In this document: positions 16,811 through 25,924 of the stretch, piece after piece | How positions within the stretch are numbered: position 1 is the stretch's first letter | Layout: every line of letters starts with the position of its first letter | Assembly (NCBI GenBank): GCA_964558405.1 | Contig: CAZLDG010000003.1 | Span: 1-59,300 of the forward strand | Origin: Thioglobus_B sp964558405 | GTDB taxonomy: Bacteria; Pseudomonadota; Gammaproteobacteria; PS1; Pseudothioglobaceae | Length of the DNA stretch: 59,300 nt | Direction: 5' to 3' | The notes under the pieces: generated by a model | Databases searched by the model: none | Told to the model about the DNA's origin: nothing | What the model saw: the letters and a program-made list of their open reading frames with translations, nothing else | Program-made: the position numbers and the translations under genes

Positions 16811-17950
16811 ATGCAAGGTCAGGATCGCGCAAAAGCCAGTCAAAGAATTACCATCATAGGTGCTGTGGTTGATTTTTCCTTGGCGGTTTTTAAAGTCATT
16901 GCTGGTGTACTGGGTAATTCCAGTGCTTTGATTGCTGATGGCATCCACTCATTTTCTGATTTACTCTCTGATGGTATCGTACTCTACGCTGCCAAACATT
17001 CATCGGTCGAGGCTGATGAGGATCATCCTTATGGGCACCAGCGTTTTGAGACTGTTGCCACCCTGGGTCTGGCCATCATCTTGGCACTGGTGGCGCTTGG
17101 CATCATTATTGATGGCATTAATCGACTGGATAGCCCTACTGAGATTACCCATATTAACCTACTGCTGGGAATTGCTGCTATCTCCATCTTTTCTAAAGAA
17201 GCTTTGTATTGGTACACCTTACAAGTGGCCAAGGCTTGCAAATCAGACATGCTCAAAGCCAATGCCTGGCACCATCGCTCAGACGCCTTATCCTCAGTGG
17301 TGGTATTTGCTGGTGTACTGGGTGCGACATTTGGTTATACCTATCTAGACGCAGCAGCGGCTATTGTGGTGGGACTGATGATTATGCACATTGCCTGGGG
17401 GTTAGGCTCGGGAGCTACCCGTGAGTTGGTTGACACTTCGATTGATGCCGATGAGATTGCAAAACTTCGAGATGCCATTGGCCGTATCGGTGGCGTTAAT
17501 AGTGTGCACTCTTTGCGTACACGCAAAATTGGCCACACCATCTCTGCTGATGTACACGTACAGGTCGACCCCTTTCTAAGTGTTAGCGAAGGCCATATTA
17601 TCAGTGTCAGTGTTGAGCGCGTGGCCAAGGAGTGCTTAGAAGATTTAACCGATGTTACGGTACATATCGACCCTGAAGATGATGAAGTGGTTGCACCTTA
17701 TCAACACCTGCCAGAACGTTCTGAAGCACTGGGTATTCTCACCCGAGTGCTGTTTGACAATGAATGCGACGGGGAAATTGACCGTATTCAATTACATTAT
17801 TTAGATGGTCAAATTCATGTAGATTTTTACTTGCCACTAAGCTGTTTGGAAGGTAAGCAAAGCCATGATGAGATTGTTAAAAAACTCAAAAACACCGTTG
17901 CAGAGTTAGAAGGATTTGGCGAAGTAGCCGTGTATTTCTTTAGTAATTAA
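16811..17950 (+). CDS. Cation diffusion facilitator (FieF-like metal exporter)
   Basis: The 379-aa CDF protein has about six membrane segments and a C-terminal cytoplasmic ferredoxin-like domain. The transport-site motifs are HSFSD in TM2 and HHRSD in TM5, i.e. a His/Asp pair in each helix (HxxxD twice), as in zinc-type CDFs, whereas E. coli FieF has Asp/Asp in TM2. It is about 80 residues longer than FieF owing to an extra C-terminal domain (about 300-379). It exports a divalent metal by proton antiport; Zn2+ or Fe2+ are both possible. The position beside feoAB and a Fur box favours an iron-homeostasis role. Confidence 0.85.
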   Translation: MQGQDRAKASQRITIIGAVVDFSLAVFKVIAGVLGNSSALIADGIHSFSDLLSDGIVLYAAKHSSVEADEDHPYGHQRFETVATLGLAIILALVALGIIIDGINRLDSPTEITHINLLLGIAAISIFSKEALYWYTLQVAKACKSDMLKANAWHHRSDALSSVVVFAGVLGATFGYTYLDAAAAIVVGLMIMHIAWGLGSGATRELVDTSIDADEIAKLRDAIGRIGGVNSVHSLRTRKIGHTISADVHVQVDPFLSVSEGHIISVSVERVAKECLEDLTDVTVHIDPEDDEVVAPYQHLPERSEALGILTRVLFDNECDGEIDRIQLHYLDGQIHVDFYLPLSCLEGKQSHDEIVKKLKNTVAELEGFGEVAVYFFSN

Positions 17951-18417
17951 AGACAATGATAGGCGTGGCAAATTGCCCCGGCTAGGGCATCAGCGGCATC
18001 CTCTTGCGGCGCCTTGTTGAGCTTAAGCGCCTCACATACCATATAGGACACTTGGGCCTTATCGGCATGCCCTTTACCTACCACAGTTTTTTTAATCTGG
18101 TTAGGACTGTATTCCACAATCTCAATACCTTTGGGACCCACCGCAGAGATAATCGCACCACGTGCATGACCCAGCTTAATAGCCGCATCAGGATTAGGTC
18201 GATCAGGACGCATAAAGGCACGTTCAATCACCACCACATCAGGCTGGTGCTGAGTCACAATCTCACTAATACTCTCAAAAATGGTACTAATACGCTGAGG
18301 TAATTCGCCCTGGGTACGCACACAACCACTGGCAACGTAATTAAACTTTAGTTTTTCGGCTTCAATAATCCCAAATCCGGTAACTCTTGAACCTGGATCC
18401 ACCCCTAAGATTTTCAT
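17947..18417 (-). CDS. ruvC: Holliday junction resolvase RuvC
   Basis: The 156-aa endonuclease starts with the hallmark MKILGVDPGSRVTGFGII (catalytic D7) and has the second acidic site in VVIERAF and the C-terminal DAADALAGAICH pair. It cleaves Holliday junctions made by RuvAB branch migration. The frame is open a further 14 codons, but ATG 18415-18417 gives the family N-terminus. It lies far from ruvB (26308), and ruvA is not in the window. Its stop shares TTAA with the stop of the CDF gene. Confidence 0.96.
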   Translation of the reverse strand: MKILGVDPGSRVTGFGIIEAEKLKFNYVASGCVRTQGELPQRISTIFESISEIVTQHQPDVVVIERAFMRPDRPNPDAAIKLGHARGAIISAVGPKGIEIVEYSPNQIKKTVVGKGHADKAQVSYMVCEALKLNKAPQEDAADALAGAICHAYHCL

Positions 18418-18525
18418 GAGGACATTGTACGCTAAAGACAAGTGATAAAAGCATGACAAAGTCCTCAGTATATAAGTGTCGTATGATATACTTTTGTCTT
18501 TTATTGAACTAAGGATACAAACATC

Positions 18526-18888
18526 ATGGCAGTATTAGAGCTAAACAAAGACAACTTTGACGAAACTATTCAAAACAACGAGCTGGTTATTTTGGATTTT
18601 TGGGCACCATGGTGCGGTCCTTGCAAGCAATTTGCACCGACTTATGAAGAAATGAGCGAGAAAATTGAGGGTGTGACTTTTGCCAAGATCAACACGGAAG
18701 ACGAGCAAGAATTAGCCGGTCACTTCCAGATTCGTTCTATCCCAACTTTGATGATCTTTAGAGAGCAAATCGCTATCTTCCAACAGCCAGGTGCGATGGC
18801 CGCTTCAGACTTAGAAACGGTTCTAAACAAGGCTAAAGAGCTAGATATGGATCAGGTGCGTAAAGAGATCGAGCAGCAGCAAAGCTAA
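18526..18888 (+). CDS. Thioredoxin
   Basis: The 120-aa thioredoxin has the intact active site WAPWCGPCK (about residues 27-35) and the cis-Pro loop IRSIPTLMIF. It is slightly longer than classic TrxA (about 108 aa), with an acidic/Gln C-terminal tail. It should act as a cytoplasmic dithiol reductant. It is preceded by about 65 bases with an AAGGAT-type ribosome site and overlaps the convergent ArsC-like gene by four bases (CTAA provides both stops). Confidence 0.93.
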   Translation: MAVLELNKDNFDETIQNNELVILDFWAPWCGPCKQFAPTYEEMSEKIEGVTFAKINTEDEQELAGHFQIRSIPTLMIFREQIAIFQQPGAMAASDLETVLNKAKELDMDQVRKEIEQQQS

Positions 18889-19211
18889 ATCAGCGCCAAA
18901 TAACGTTTTTCATTAAACCCAACAATAATCTCATCGCCCGTATCTAACACCGGGCGTTTGATTAGCGTTGGGTTTTTTAATATCAGCGCGTTATCAATGT
19001 GCGCTTTTTGCGCATCACTTAAACCTCGATAAGTGGTTGAACGCTTATTCACTAATTGCTCCATCCCTACCACGTCAATAAAACGCTGCAAGGTCTTATC
19101 ATCCAGAGGCTGTTGACGAAAATCCACAAACTCAATCTCACAGTGTTGCGCCGCAAAGAACTTTTGCGCCTTTCTAACCGTGTCGCAATTTTTAATGCCG
19201 TACAGCTTCAT
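18885..19211 (-). CDS. ArsC/Spx-family reductase (YffB-like)
   Basis: The 108-aa thioredoxin-fold protein begins MKLYGIKNCDTVRKA, with a single Cys at the CX3 position of the YffB/ArsC family and the later RPV loop (LIKRPVLDTG). YffB proteins resemble arsenate reductase but are thought to be glutathione-dependent thiol reductases. No arsenic genes are nearby. The gene is coupled to the membrane-anchored protein gene upstream (shared base at 19211). Confidence 0.85.
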   Translation of the reverse strand: MKLYGIKNCDTVRKAQKFFAAQHCEIEFVDFRQQPLDDKTLQRFIDVVGMEQLVNKRSTTYRGLSDAQKAHIDNALILKNPTLIKRPVLDTGDEIIVGFNEKRYLALI

Positions 19212-19843
19212 TAGTTAGCCTGCGAATTATAGTACTCTAGCATTTCTTGCGCCTCATCATCAACGATAATGCGTAGGCCCTTATGCGGGTAATACCAATA
19301 CTCAGGCTCACCTGCTAGCGCTTGTATTGAGTCCGGCTCACCAAAGCGCTGTACAATAATCTCCTTAGGCAAATCCGCTCTAGGAACAAAGGTAATAGCA
19401 TGGATTCTTAGATTAAACATCGCCGCATCCGCTACTGGTTCAAAGGTGGTTTTTCTAACTCCTGATGGCATCACTGCTGAATCCTTAATATGCTGGCCCA
19501 ATACTTGAATCACTTGTTCATTCAACTCAAGATTCAGAATCAATTTACCATCAATACCGCCAACACGCACCTTAGGGAAAAACACCTCTAGATCGGTATT
19601 TTTTTGCTCATCTTCAAATAATGAGGCTTCCACTTCAGAGCCAAAGCGACGCATAGAATCGGTCAGATCAGATACACCAATAGTTAAACCAAAAGCCACT
19701 GTCGCCCCCTGCTCGTCTACATAAGATTGCCAAGGCATGGTTTTATCGCCGGCTTTGTCGTCTTGATAATTGATCAGACTAATCATGGTAAAAGCCGCCA
19801 GGGTTACCGCTAAGATGATTAAAACAATTCTACTTTCTTTCAT
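19211..19843 (-). CDS. Membrane-anchored protein of unknown function (210 aa)
   Basis: A single N-terminal membrane segment (about residues 5-24, VLIILAVTLAAFTMISLI) is followed by a soluble domain of about 180 residues of mixed strand/helix character. It carries no lipobox, so it is probably inner-membrane anchored and faces the periplasm. The C-terminal part contains a GEPEYWYYPHKGLRIIVDD segment. I do not recognise the family. It sits between the ArsC-like and PGPGW-like genes in a tightly spaced run. Confidence 0.7.
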   Translation of the reverse strand: MKESRIVLIILAVTLAAFTMISLINYQDDKAGDKTMPWQSYVDEQGATVAFGLTIGVSDLTDSMRRFGSEVEASLFEDEQKNTDLEVFFPKVRVGGIDGKLILNLELNEQVIQVLGQHIKDSAVMPSGVRKTTFEPVADAAMFNLRIHAITFVPRADLPKEIIVQRFGEPDSIQALAGEPEYWYYPHKGLRIIVDDEAQEMLEYYNSQAN

Positions 19844-19848
19844 ACTAA

Positions 19849-20259
19849 CTATCGATTCAGTGAGGGTTTATTGGCCTTATGTCTAAGCCAATTCAAAGCA
19901 TTATAGGTCGGATTATGATGAATCAGCTTTAACTCTAATTTGCGCTTACCAGGGAACTCCATTAAAAACAAACCCAAAACGATAGAGATAATACCCTGAC
20001 CCGGGGTAACCAGCATAATAATACCCGCCAAGAGTAAAACCAAGCCTAACAAACTTCTAAGAATTACCGCAATCACATGACCCATGTGCTCCAATTCTAA
20101 TTTATGCGGATTGGGGCCCACAAAATAATCCTTTGGAATAAGACCTAAGAGATAAGGGGTTAGTAGCAAACTCAGTACAAAAACAATGGCCGATACCACA
20201 CCCATCCATACCAAGTATTGCTCGTATTCAGCCAGCAGCGCAAGAATCCAATCTAACAT
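19849..20259 (-). CDS. PGPGW-like inner membrane protein
   Basis: This 136-aa membrane protein has an N-terminal segment (about 17-38) and a central hydrophobic pair (about 65-100) that includes LVTPGQGIISIVLGLFLMEFPGKRK, the pattern of the PGPGW putative transmembrane family. The C-terminus is basic. No activity is established for the family. The start overlaps the dtd gene end by seven bases. Confidence 0.75.
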   Translation of the reverse strand: MLDWILALLAEYEQYLVWMGVVSAIVFVLSLLLTPYLLGLIPKDYFVGPNPHKLELEHMGHVIAVILRSLLGLVLLLAGIIMLVTPGQGIISIVLGLFLMEFPGKRKLELKLIHHNPTYNALNWLRHKANKPSLNR

Positions 20260-20690
20260 GACAATAAAAAGGTCACCGGACCGTCATTGGTGAGTGAGAC
20301 TTGCATATCGGCACCAAACTCACCTGTGGCCACCTCGGTATGTGCCAAACGCAATTTGTCCACAAACTGCTCATATAATACTTTCGCTTCAGCTGGTGCC
20401 TTAGCCGTGGAAAAGCCTGCGCGCGTGCCAGAGTTGGTATCGGCCGCTAAGGTAAATTGTGACACCAAAAGTACGCCGCCATTAATATCGCTAACCGATA
20501 GATTCATTTTCTCATCCTGATCATAGAACACACGATAAGAAAGTATGCGTTTAATCATTTTATCAATCTGCGGAGTCTCGTCGGCTTTCTCAATACCTAG
20601 AAATACCAAAATACCTTGATTAATTTGGCCAGTGATTTGATTCCCCACTTCAACCTTAGCATCGCTAACGCGTTGAATTAAAGCCTTCAT
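20253..20690 (-). CDS. dtd: D-aminoacyl-tRNA deacylase
   Basis: The 145-aa protein has the DTD signatures MKALIQRVSDAKVEV at the N-terminus, LLVSQFTLAADT in the middle and the cross-subunit cis-Pro motif NDGPVTF near the C-terminus. DTD hydrolyses D-aminoacyl-tRNAs (and Gly-tRNA-Ala) to keep translation accurate. It lies 12 bases downstream of glyS, so it is probably co-transcribed with it. Confidence 0.96.
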   Translation of the reverse strand: MKALIQRVSDAKVEVGNQITGQINQGILVFLGIEKADETPQIDKMIKRILSYRVFYDQDEKMNLSVSDINGGVLLVSQFTLAADTNSGTRAGFSTAKAPAEAKVLYEQFVDKLRLAHTEVATGEFGADMQVSLTNDGPVTFLLSC

Positions 20691-20702
20691 GGGTTTAACA
20701 CA

Positions 20703-22736
20703 TTAAGCCAGACGTGAGACATCGGCCACCGATAAAAACAATGAGCGAATCCAGTTAATCAGCTTAAGACGTGCTGTTTTTAATTGTACGTCTTCGGTGT
20801 TCACCATGACATTGTCAAAAAACCCGTCAATGTCATCTTTAAGCGATAACAGCGCATGCATGGATTGTGTATAGTCTTTCTCATCTTGAAGAGACTTGGC
20901 CACTTGCGTGGTTCTATCCAGCAACTGCTTTTCCTCAGGCGCTACCAATACCGAGCCGTCTACCTGAGTATCTAAATCACTCTGATCTTTAAGCATATTG
21001 GCAATACGCTTATTGGCCTCAATCAGTGAAGCAGAGGCGCTATCAGAAATAAAGGCATTCAGTGCCTCAACGCGCAGTTGAAAATCATAAGGTGATTCAG
21101 GCTTAATCGCCAATACTGCGTCAAAGGCCTTGGCACTCAGCTTCTGCTCTTTGTAGTATGCGCGCAGACGATCCATCATGAAACTATAGACATCATCTTT
21201 AGAGTCACGATTTACCTCGGTTGCATGTAAGTCCAATGATTTTTCAATCAAGGTCTTTAAATTCAGTGACAACTTAGATTCCACAATCATTCTTAGCAGA
21301 CCTAGAGCCATTCTTCTTAAGGCGTAAGGATCTTTAGAGCCGGTTGGCCCTTGGCCAATACCATAAATACCGGTAATGGTATCAAGCTTATCAGCAATGG
21401 CAACCGCCAAACCTTCCTGAGTTTGCGGCAGACTATCGCCGGCAAAACGCGGATGATAATGATCAGAGATGGCACTGGCTACTGCAGCCGACTCATTGTC
21501 GTTTTGCGCATAATAACCACCCATAATGCCTTGAAGGTCGGCAAATTCACCCACCATATCACTGATTAAATCGCTCTTACATAACAAACCTGCTCTGGCG
21601 CTGTCTGTAGCATTGGCATCAATCTCGCCAGCAATATACTGCGCCAAAGCACTGATACGCTTAGACTTGTCGCCCATTGAGCCCAAGGATTGCATAAATA
21701 ATACACTGTCCAGTTTGTCCAGACGTGACTCTAGTGATTGCGCTTTGTCCTGCTCCCAGAAAAATTCTGAGTCGCTTAGACGTGGACGAATCACTCGTTC
21801 ATTACCATCGATAATCACCCCAATATCACTAGACTCAATATTGGCTACTGAGATAAATAGTGGCAATAAGGTGTTGTTTTTATCGACCATATGAAAATAC
21901 TTCTGATGCGATTTCATTGCTGAGATCAATGCTTCTTCTGGCACCGCCAAAAAACGCTGATCAAACTTACCAGCAAAGGCGCGAGGATACTCTACCAAGG
22001 CCGTTACCTCATCCAGCAAAGACTCATCAATCACTGCTTGCGCGCCATGATCACTAGCCACTTGTATCACTTGCTCGCGAATCATTTCTCTTCGAGCAGA
22101 AAAATCTACCTCAATCTGCGCCTGAGAAAATAGCACTGAGCGATAATTAGCTGCCTGATCAATTTGGACGGTTTTCTCACCAGTAAATCTAAGGCCGCGT
22201 GTGGTATTACCTGCTTGCAGTCCCATAATATTGGCATCAAGCACTTCATCGCCCAATAGCATGATTAGCCAGTGCACTGGTCGTACAAATGAATAGTCCA
22301 AATCACCCCAACGCATTGGCTTGGCAATTGGAATTTGTTTGATGGCATCCTCACTAATGGCTTCTAGCAGTTGTTTGGCCTGCAAGCCCTTTTGCTCGGT
22401 GGCAAAGAAATAATAATCACGACCATCAACCTCTCTAGTTTCTAAATCTGACTGCTCTACAGCACAAGATTTGGCAAAGCCAGCAACTGCTTGTTCTGGC
22501 GCACCGACTGCCGGACCCTTGCGTTCAATTACCTGATCGGCTTGTTCAGTTTGCAGGCCCTTAACCAGTACAGCCAAACGTCTTGGGGTGGCAAACGCCA
22601 ACACCTCAGCATAATCAAGCTTGGCCTGTTGCAGACCTTGACTTAAATTGTCTTTAAGTGCGCTAGAGAGTTTGGGTAATAATTTAGGTGGGAGCTCTTC
22701 TGTTCCAAGCTCTAATAAAAAATCTGTTGTTTTCAT
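20703..22736 (-). CDS. glyS: Glycyl-tRNA synthetase beta subunit
   Basis: The 677-aa beta subunit begins with the typical FLLELGTEELPPKLLP and contains KRMRWGDLDYSFVRPVHW-like and DPYALRRMALGLLR motifs, with a C-terminal anticodon-binding region. It partners with GlyQ in the alpha2beta2 enzyme. In most bacteria glyQ and glyS are adjacent; here glyQ is about 15 kb away on the other strand. The gene follows minC by 14 bases. Confidence 0.96.
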   Translation of the reverse strand: MKTTDFLLELGTEELPPKLLPKLSSALKDNLSQGLQQAKLDYAEVLAFATPRRLAVLVKGLQTEQADQVIERKGPAVGAPEQAVAGFAKSCAVEQSDLETREVDGRDYYFFATEQKGLQAKQLLEAISEDAIKQIPIAKPMRWGDLDYSFVRPVHWLIMLLGDEVLDANIMGLQAGNTTRGLRFTGEKTVQIDQAANYRSVLFSQAQIEVDFSARREMIREQVIQVASDHGAQAVIDESLLDEVTALVEYPRAFAGKFDQRFLAVPEEALISAMKSHQKYFHMVDKNNTLLPLFISVANIESSDIGVIIDGNERVIRPRLSDSEFFWEQDKAQSLESRLDKLDSVLFMQSLGSMGDKSKRISALAQYIAGEIDANATDSARAGLLCKSDLISDMVGEFADLQGIMGGYYAQNDNESAAVASAISDHYHPRFAGDSLPQTQEGLAVAIADKLDTITGIYGIGQGPTGSKDPYALRRMALGLLRMIVESKLSLNLKTLIEKSLDLHATEVNRDSKDDVYSFMMDRLRAYYKEQKLSAKAFDAVLAIKPESPYDFQLRVEALNAFISDSASASLIEANKRIANMLKDQSDLDTQVDGSVLVAPEEKQLLDRTTQVAKSLQDEKDYTQSMHALLSLKDDIDGFFDNVMVNTEDVQLKTARLKLINWIRSLFLSVADVSRLA

Positions 22737-22750
22737 AAATCGCTATTTTA

Positions 22751-23470
22751 TCAAATAATCTGAAATCTCAGATTGCCATCGAACAAATCAACCATGACTG
22801 AACGGGCATACAACTTGGTCGGTACTACATCGAACTTTTTGTACACGCCGGCAATCGAAATCAGCTCAGCATTAAAGGATTGAATAAAAATGGTGGCTTT
22901 TTCATCGCCCTCAATCCCTGCATACAGACGACCACGCACTTCTCTATAAGCAGAAATCGAGCCATAAGAAAGTACTTCAGCACCAGATTTAACCGTAGAT
23001 AACAATACTAAATCTCTATCCCTGGCCACAATTTGCTGCTGTGAATACACCTGAGTACTAATGATCTTAGGCGCCTGATAGATTGGATCTTGATGCGGAT
23101 TGGGTACACTACTCTCTGGCTCAAGTGTTGGTACTGGTGTGGTCTCAGCCGATTCTGGTGTCAGTGATTTACCAAATACCGCCAATCCGGAGAACTTGGC
23201 AAAATCCACCAATTCTTGTTTTTTAGAGCGAATGCCAACTGCCACCATATCATTTTGTGCCAGCACCTCAATCAGCACTGCCAACTCATTAGCTTGGAAG
23301 TTATTATCTTCAATCTCTAGAATCACCGGCGCATGCTGAAATTGCTTTTTATTGCTAGCGGCCAAACTACTAACCTCTTCCAAGAGCTTGTCAGTATTGT
23401 TGCTAAGTACTTTAAGCGTGTACAGTGCCTCAGTTTGAGTTTTAACTTTGATATTATTCAATCTCGCCAT
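22751..23470 (-). CDS. minC: Septum site-determining protein MinC
   Basis: The 239-aa protein (from ATG 23468-23470; the frame extends nine codons further) has an N-terminal FtsZ-inhibiting domain and a C-terminal beta-helix domain with the MinC pattern VKSGAEVLSYGSISAYREVRGRLYAGI. The two are joined by a Pro/Glu-rich linker (about 105-145). MinC with MinD blocks FtsZ rings away from midcell. No minD or minE is in the window. Its start overlaps the end of the DUF2384-like gene, so translation is probably coupled. Confidence 0.93.
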   Translation of the reverse strand: MARLNNIKVKTQTEALYTLKVLSNNTDKLLEEVSSLAASNKKQFQHAPVILEIEDNNFQANELAVLIEVLAQNDMVAVGIRSKKQELVDFAKFSGLAVFGKSLTPESAETTPVPTLEPESSVPNPHQDPIYQAPKIISTQVYSQQQIVARDRDLVLLSTVKSGAEVLSYGSISAYREVRGRLYAGIEGDEKATIFIQSFNAELISIAGVYKKFDVVPTKLYARSVMVDLFDGNLRFQII

Positions 23471-23853
23471 CCTTGCGTGCAATCTAGAAAATGCCAAACG
23501 CGTTTCATTCCGTGCTCACCACTAAGCATTAGCTCCAGTGGTGCCTTATTCTTAAATTTACGTACCGAACGTCTTAGCCAAATAGCTGGATAATCTCGAT
23601 TGGTTGGATAAGTGGTATTTAGCGCCTCGTACACACCCAATACCATCTCAGCTCTAATCTTTAGTCCCTGGTCAAACTCAAAAGAGCTGTCGCCACGGCG
23701 GTATTGATACAGATGTCTGGGCTTAACTTTACCCTCCAAATCCAATAAGTTTAATTGCTCTGCATCGCTCAATTGCCAATTCTCTAAAATCTGACACAAA
23801 TGAAAGGTCAGTTGATTCTTTTGGCTATCGTCTAACGAGTCGGTATCTAACAT
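23458..23853 (-). CDS. Xre/MbcA/ParS-type (DUF2384-like) protein
   Basis: The 131-aa protein has a helical N-terminal half that could hold a degenerate HTH and a C-terminal region reading AIWLRRSVRKFKNKAPLELM followed by GMKRVWHFLDCTQGW. That pattern (a plus-rich helix, then a PLELL-type turn, then an amphipathic helix) is that of the Xre/MbcA/ParS toxin-binding domain. No RES-domain toxin gene is adjacent. It sits between tolA (one shared base) and minC (13-base overlap). The family call is from pattern recognition only. Confidence 0.6.
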   Translation of the reverse strand: MLDTDSLDDSQKNQLTFHLCQILENWQLSDAEQLNLLDLEGKVKPRHLYQYRRGDSSFEFDQGLKIRAEMVLGVYEALNTTYPTNRDYPAIWLRRSVRKFKNKAPLELMLSGEHGMKRVWHFLDCTQGWRD

Positions 23854-24797
23854 TAATTCACCCTAAAGTGGAAAACAACCTCGCGGTCGAAAATGGTTTT
23901 ATCTGGCGCATGTGGCAAAGGCGAGGCTTTATAAACCGCGCGCTCAATTGAATCTTTAAATGATTTGGCCTTGGCACTTGCATCAATAGTACACGAGGTC
24001 AAATTCACACTTTTTACATTGCCATCGGTATCTTGCAAAATATACACGTCACAACCCCAATCATCCTTAGCACCGTTATAGCGCCATTTGTCTTTAACTC
24101 TGGCGGCAATTTGATTGATGTAATTTACCTTAAGCTCATTAAGAATATCTTCTTGTGCTAGAGCACGATCCTGATCTTCCTCTGCCTGGATTTCTTTTTT
24201 CAAAGCGCGTTTATCTTGCTCCTTGGAGAATTTTTCTGCCTCAACCTGTCTAAGCTTTTCTAATGCTTGTTTTTTCTGCTTAGCCTCTTGAGCCTTTTTC
24301 TCGGCAACTTGGGCTTGTTCTTTGGCCAGCTTCTCACGTTTTTTGGCCTCTAAGGCTTTTTTCTCTGCCAGTTGTTTGTCACGCTTGGCTTTTTTAATTC
24401 TGACCTCTTCTGCCTTGCGTTTTTTCTCCGCTAGGGCTTTGGCTTGTTTGGCTTTTTGTGTTTGGGCTTTGAGTTTTTTGAGTCGCTGCTGCTCTTTATA
24501 ACGCTCATTCTCAACGCGTTTTTCTGCACGTTTTAAATCTGCTAAATGCTTTTCACGTTGTTGTTTAATCTTAATCAGACGCTGCTTTTCCTGCTCAATA
24601 GATTGCAAATCTACCGTCACTGCTTTAGGAATATCAACCGACTTGGTTTTGGATTCTTGCTTGGGAATTTCCCATTTTTGTACATTGGAAAACAACAAAC
24701 CAATCAACAAGAGCACGTGTAGTGCCACCGCCACCCAAAAAGCCACTGGATGCTTTTGAGCGATTTGTGGTAATTTGAGACGTTGATAGAGATTCAT
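23853..24797 (-). CDS. tolA: TolA, envelope-spanning energy transducer
   Basis: The 314-aa protein has one N-terminal membrane segment (about 19-40, with the H/S-type SHLS region replaced by AFWVAVALHVLLLIGLL), a long Lys/Glu/Ala coiled coil (about 65-215) and a TonB/TolA-type C-terminal domain (about 220-314, WGCDVYILQDTDGNVKSVNL). It links the TolQR motor to Pal/TolB to keep the outer membrane attached and constricting. tolB and pal do not follow here. Confidence 0.93.
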   Translation of the reverse strand: MNLYQRLKLPQIAQKHPVAFWVAVALHVLLLIGLLFSNVQKWEIPKQESKTKSVDIPKAVTVDLQSIEQEKQRLIKIKQQREKHLADLKRAEKRVENERYKEQQRLKKLKAQTQKAKQAKALAEKKRKAEEVRIKKAKRDKQLAEKKALEAKKREKLAKEQAQVAEKKAQEAKQKKQALEKLRQVEAEKFSKEQDKRALKKEIQAEEDQDRALAQEDILNELKVNYINQIAARVKDKWRYNGAKDDWGCDVYILQDTDGNVKSVNLTSCTIDASAKAKSFKDSIERAVYKASPLPHAPDKTIFDREVVFHFRVN

Positions 24798-24799
24798 AA

Positions 24800-25252
24800 C
24801 TATTTAGCGTCTGGCGACTCAGTGATGATGCCAACTTTTTCTACGCCATGTTTTTGCAAAAAAGACATGAGCGCCACTACTTTGCCATAAGCCACCTCAC
24901 GATCGCCACGCACAAAAACCTTCATGTTCGGGTAGACGGACAATCTGGCGCTGACACGTCCAGCAATAATACCCAGCGGTAAGTTCTCGCCCTTGGTAAC
25001 CGAAGAAGACTCTTCTTCTAAAGAATTAATAAAATATCGACCCTCTTTATTCACCGTCACAATAGTAGGTTGCTGATCAGTAAAATCCACCATATTGGCC
25101 TCGGCCGATGGCAAGTCCACATCAATACCTTGTTCAATAATCGGTGTGGTCATCATAAAGATTACCAACAGCACCAACATCACATCGATATAAGGCACAA
25201 TGTTGATATGTGCATCAACCTTGGGTCTGTGACGTTTGGGCAGTGCAATCAT
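24800..25252 (-). CDS. tolR: TolR, ExbD-family proton-channel subunit
   Basis: The 150-aa protein has one membrane segment with the catalytic Asp in the family motif IVPYIDVMLVLLVIFMMT (D24 region) and a periplasmic domain. TolR uses the proton flux through TolQ to drive TolA. It lies three bases after tolQ and two before tolA. Confidence 0.95.
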   Translation of the reverse strand: MIALPKRHRPKVDAHINIVPYIDVMLVLLVIFMMTTPIIEQGIDVDLPSAEANMVDFTDQQPTIVTVNKEGRYFINSLEEESSSVTKGENLPLGIIAGRVSARLSVYPNMKVFVRGDREVAYGKVVALMSFLQKHGVEKVGIITESPDAK

Positions 25253-25255
25253 GCT

Positions 25256-25924
25256 CTATTTTTGTCTTTGGAATAGCACAAACAACTCTTCAATAAAAGC
25301 GGTGTATTTGTTATCAATCGCCTCAACCTGAGTCAGTAGACGATTATAAAAAATCGTCGCAGGAATAGCGGCAAACAAACCAAAGGCGGTTGCAATCAAT
25401 GCCTCTGCAATACCTGGCGCTACAATGGCGATGGTGGCTTGTTTGACCGAAGCCAGGCCAATAAAAGAATGCATAATGCCCCAAACCGTACCAAATAAGC
25501 CAATATAAGGCGAAGAAGAGGCAATCATCGCCAATACACTCAGAGAACTATCCAAACGGTCAACCTCATTATTGGCCACGGTATTCATCGCGCGATAAGC
25601 ACGCTCAGAGTTAATTACCATCGCTTGATTAGAGCTGGAGTTGGAATGGGTAAACTCAGAATAACCTGAGGCAAAAATATGCTCCATAGCAGAACGTTTG
25701 GCTGCCGTTTGCGACACGCTGGCGTGAATAGCCTCTAAATCTGGGTCGGATAAGAATTTATTGCGAAAGGTTTTAATGTCTTTATTGGCATCCATCAATG
25801 TCTTCTTCTTCGACATAATGATGGTCCAAGAGTACACACTCATCAGTACCAAGATTAACATCACCAATTGCACCACAAATCCAGCACTGATGATTAGACT
25901 AAAAATACTTAAATTATCACCCAT
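25256..25924 (-). CDS. tolQ: TolQ, MotA/ExbB-family motor subunit
   Basis: The 222-aa protein has three membrane segments (about 13-33, 130-155, 170-195) and the ExbB/TolQ signature in GLFGTVWGIMHSFIGL and PGIAEALIATAFGLFAAIPA. It forms the stator pore with TolR. The start overlaps the ybgC end by eight bases. Confidence 0.95.
   Translation of the reverse strand: MGDNLSIFSLIISAGFVVQLVMLILVLMSVYSWTIIMSKKKTLMDANKDIKTFRNKFLSDPDLEAIHASVSQTAAKRSAMEHIFASGYSEFTHSNSSSNQAMVINSERAYRAMNTVANNEVDRLDSSLSVLAMIASSSPYIGLFGTVWGIMHSFIGLASVKQATIAIVAPGIAEALIATAFGLFAAIPATIFYNRLLTQVEAIDNKYTAFIEELFVLFQRQK

Noticed and set aside
18418..18459. N-terminal extension of RuvC
   Set aside because: RuvC normally begins at MKILGVDPG; the upstream codons lie in the promoter gap.
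23458..23853. A complete toxin-antitoxin pair near minC
   Set aside because: No RES-domain or other toxin gene is adjacent; neighbours are minC and tolA.
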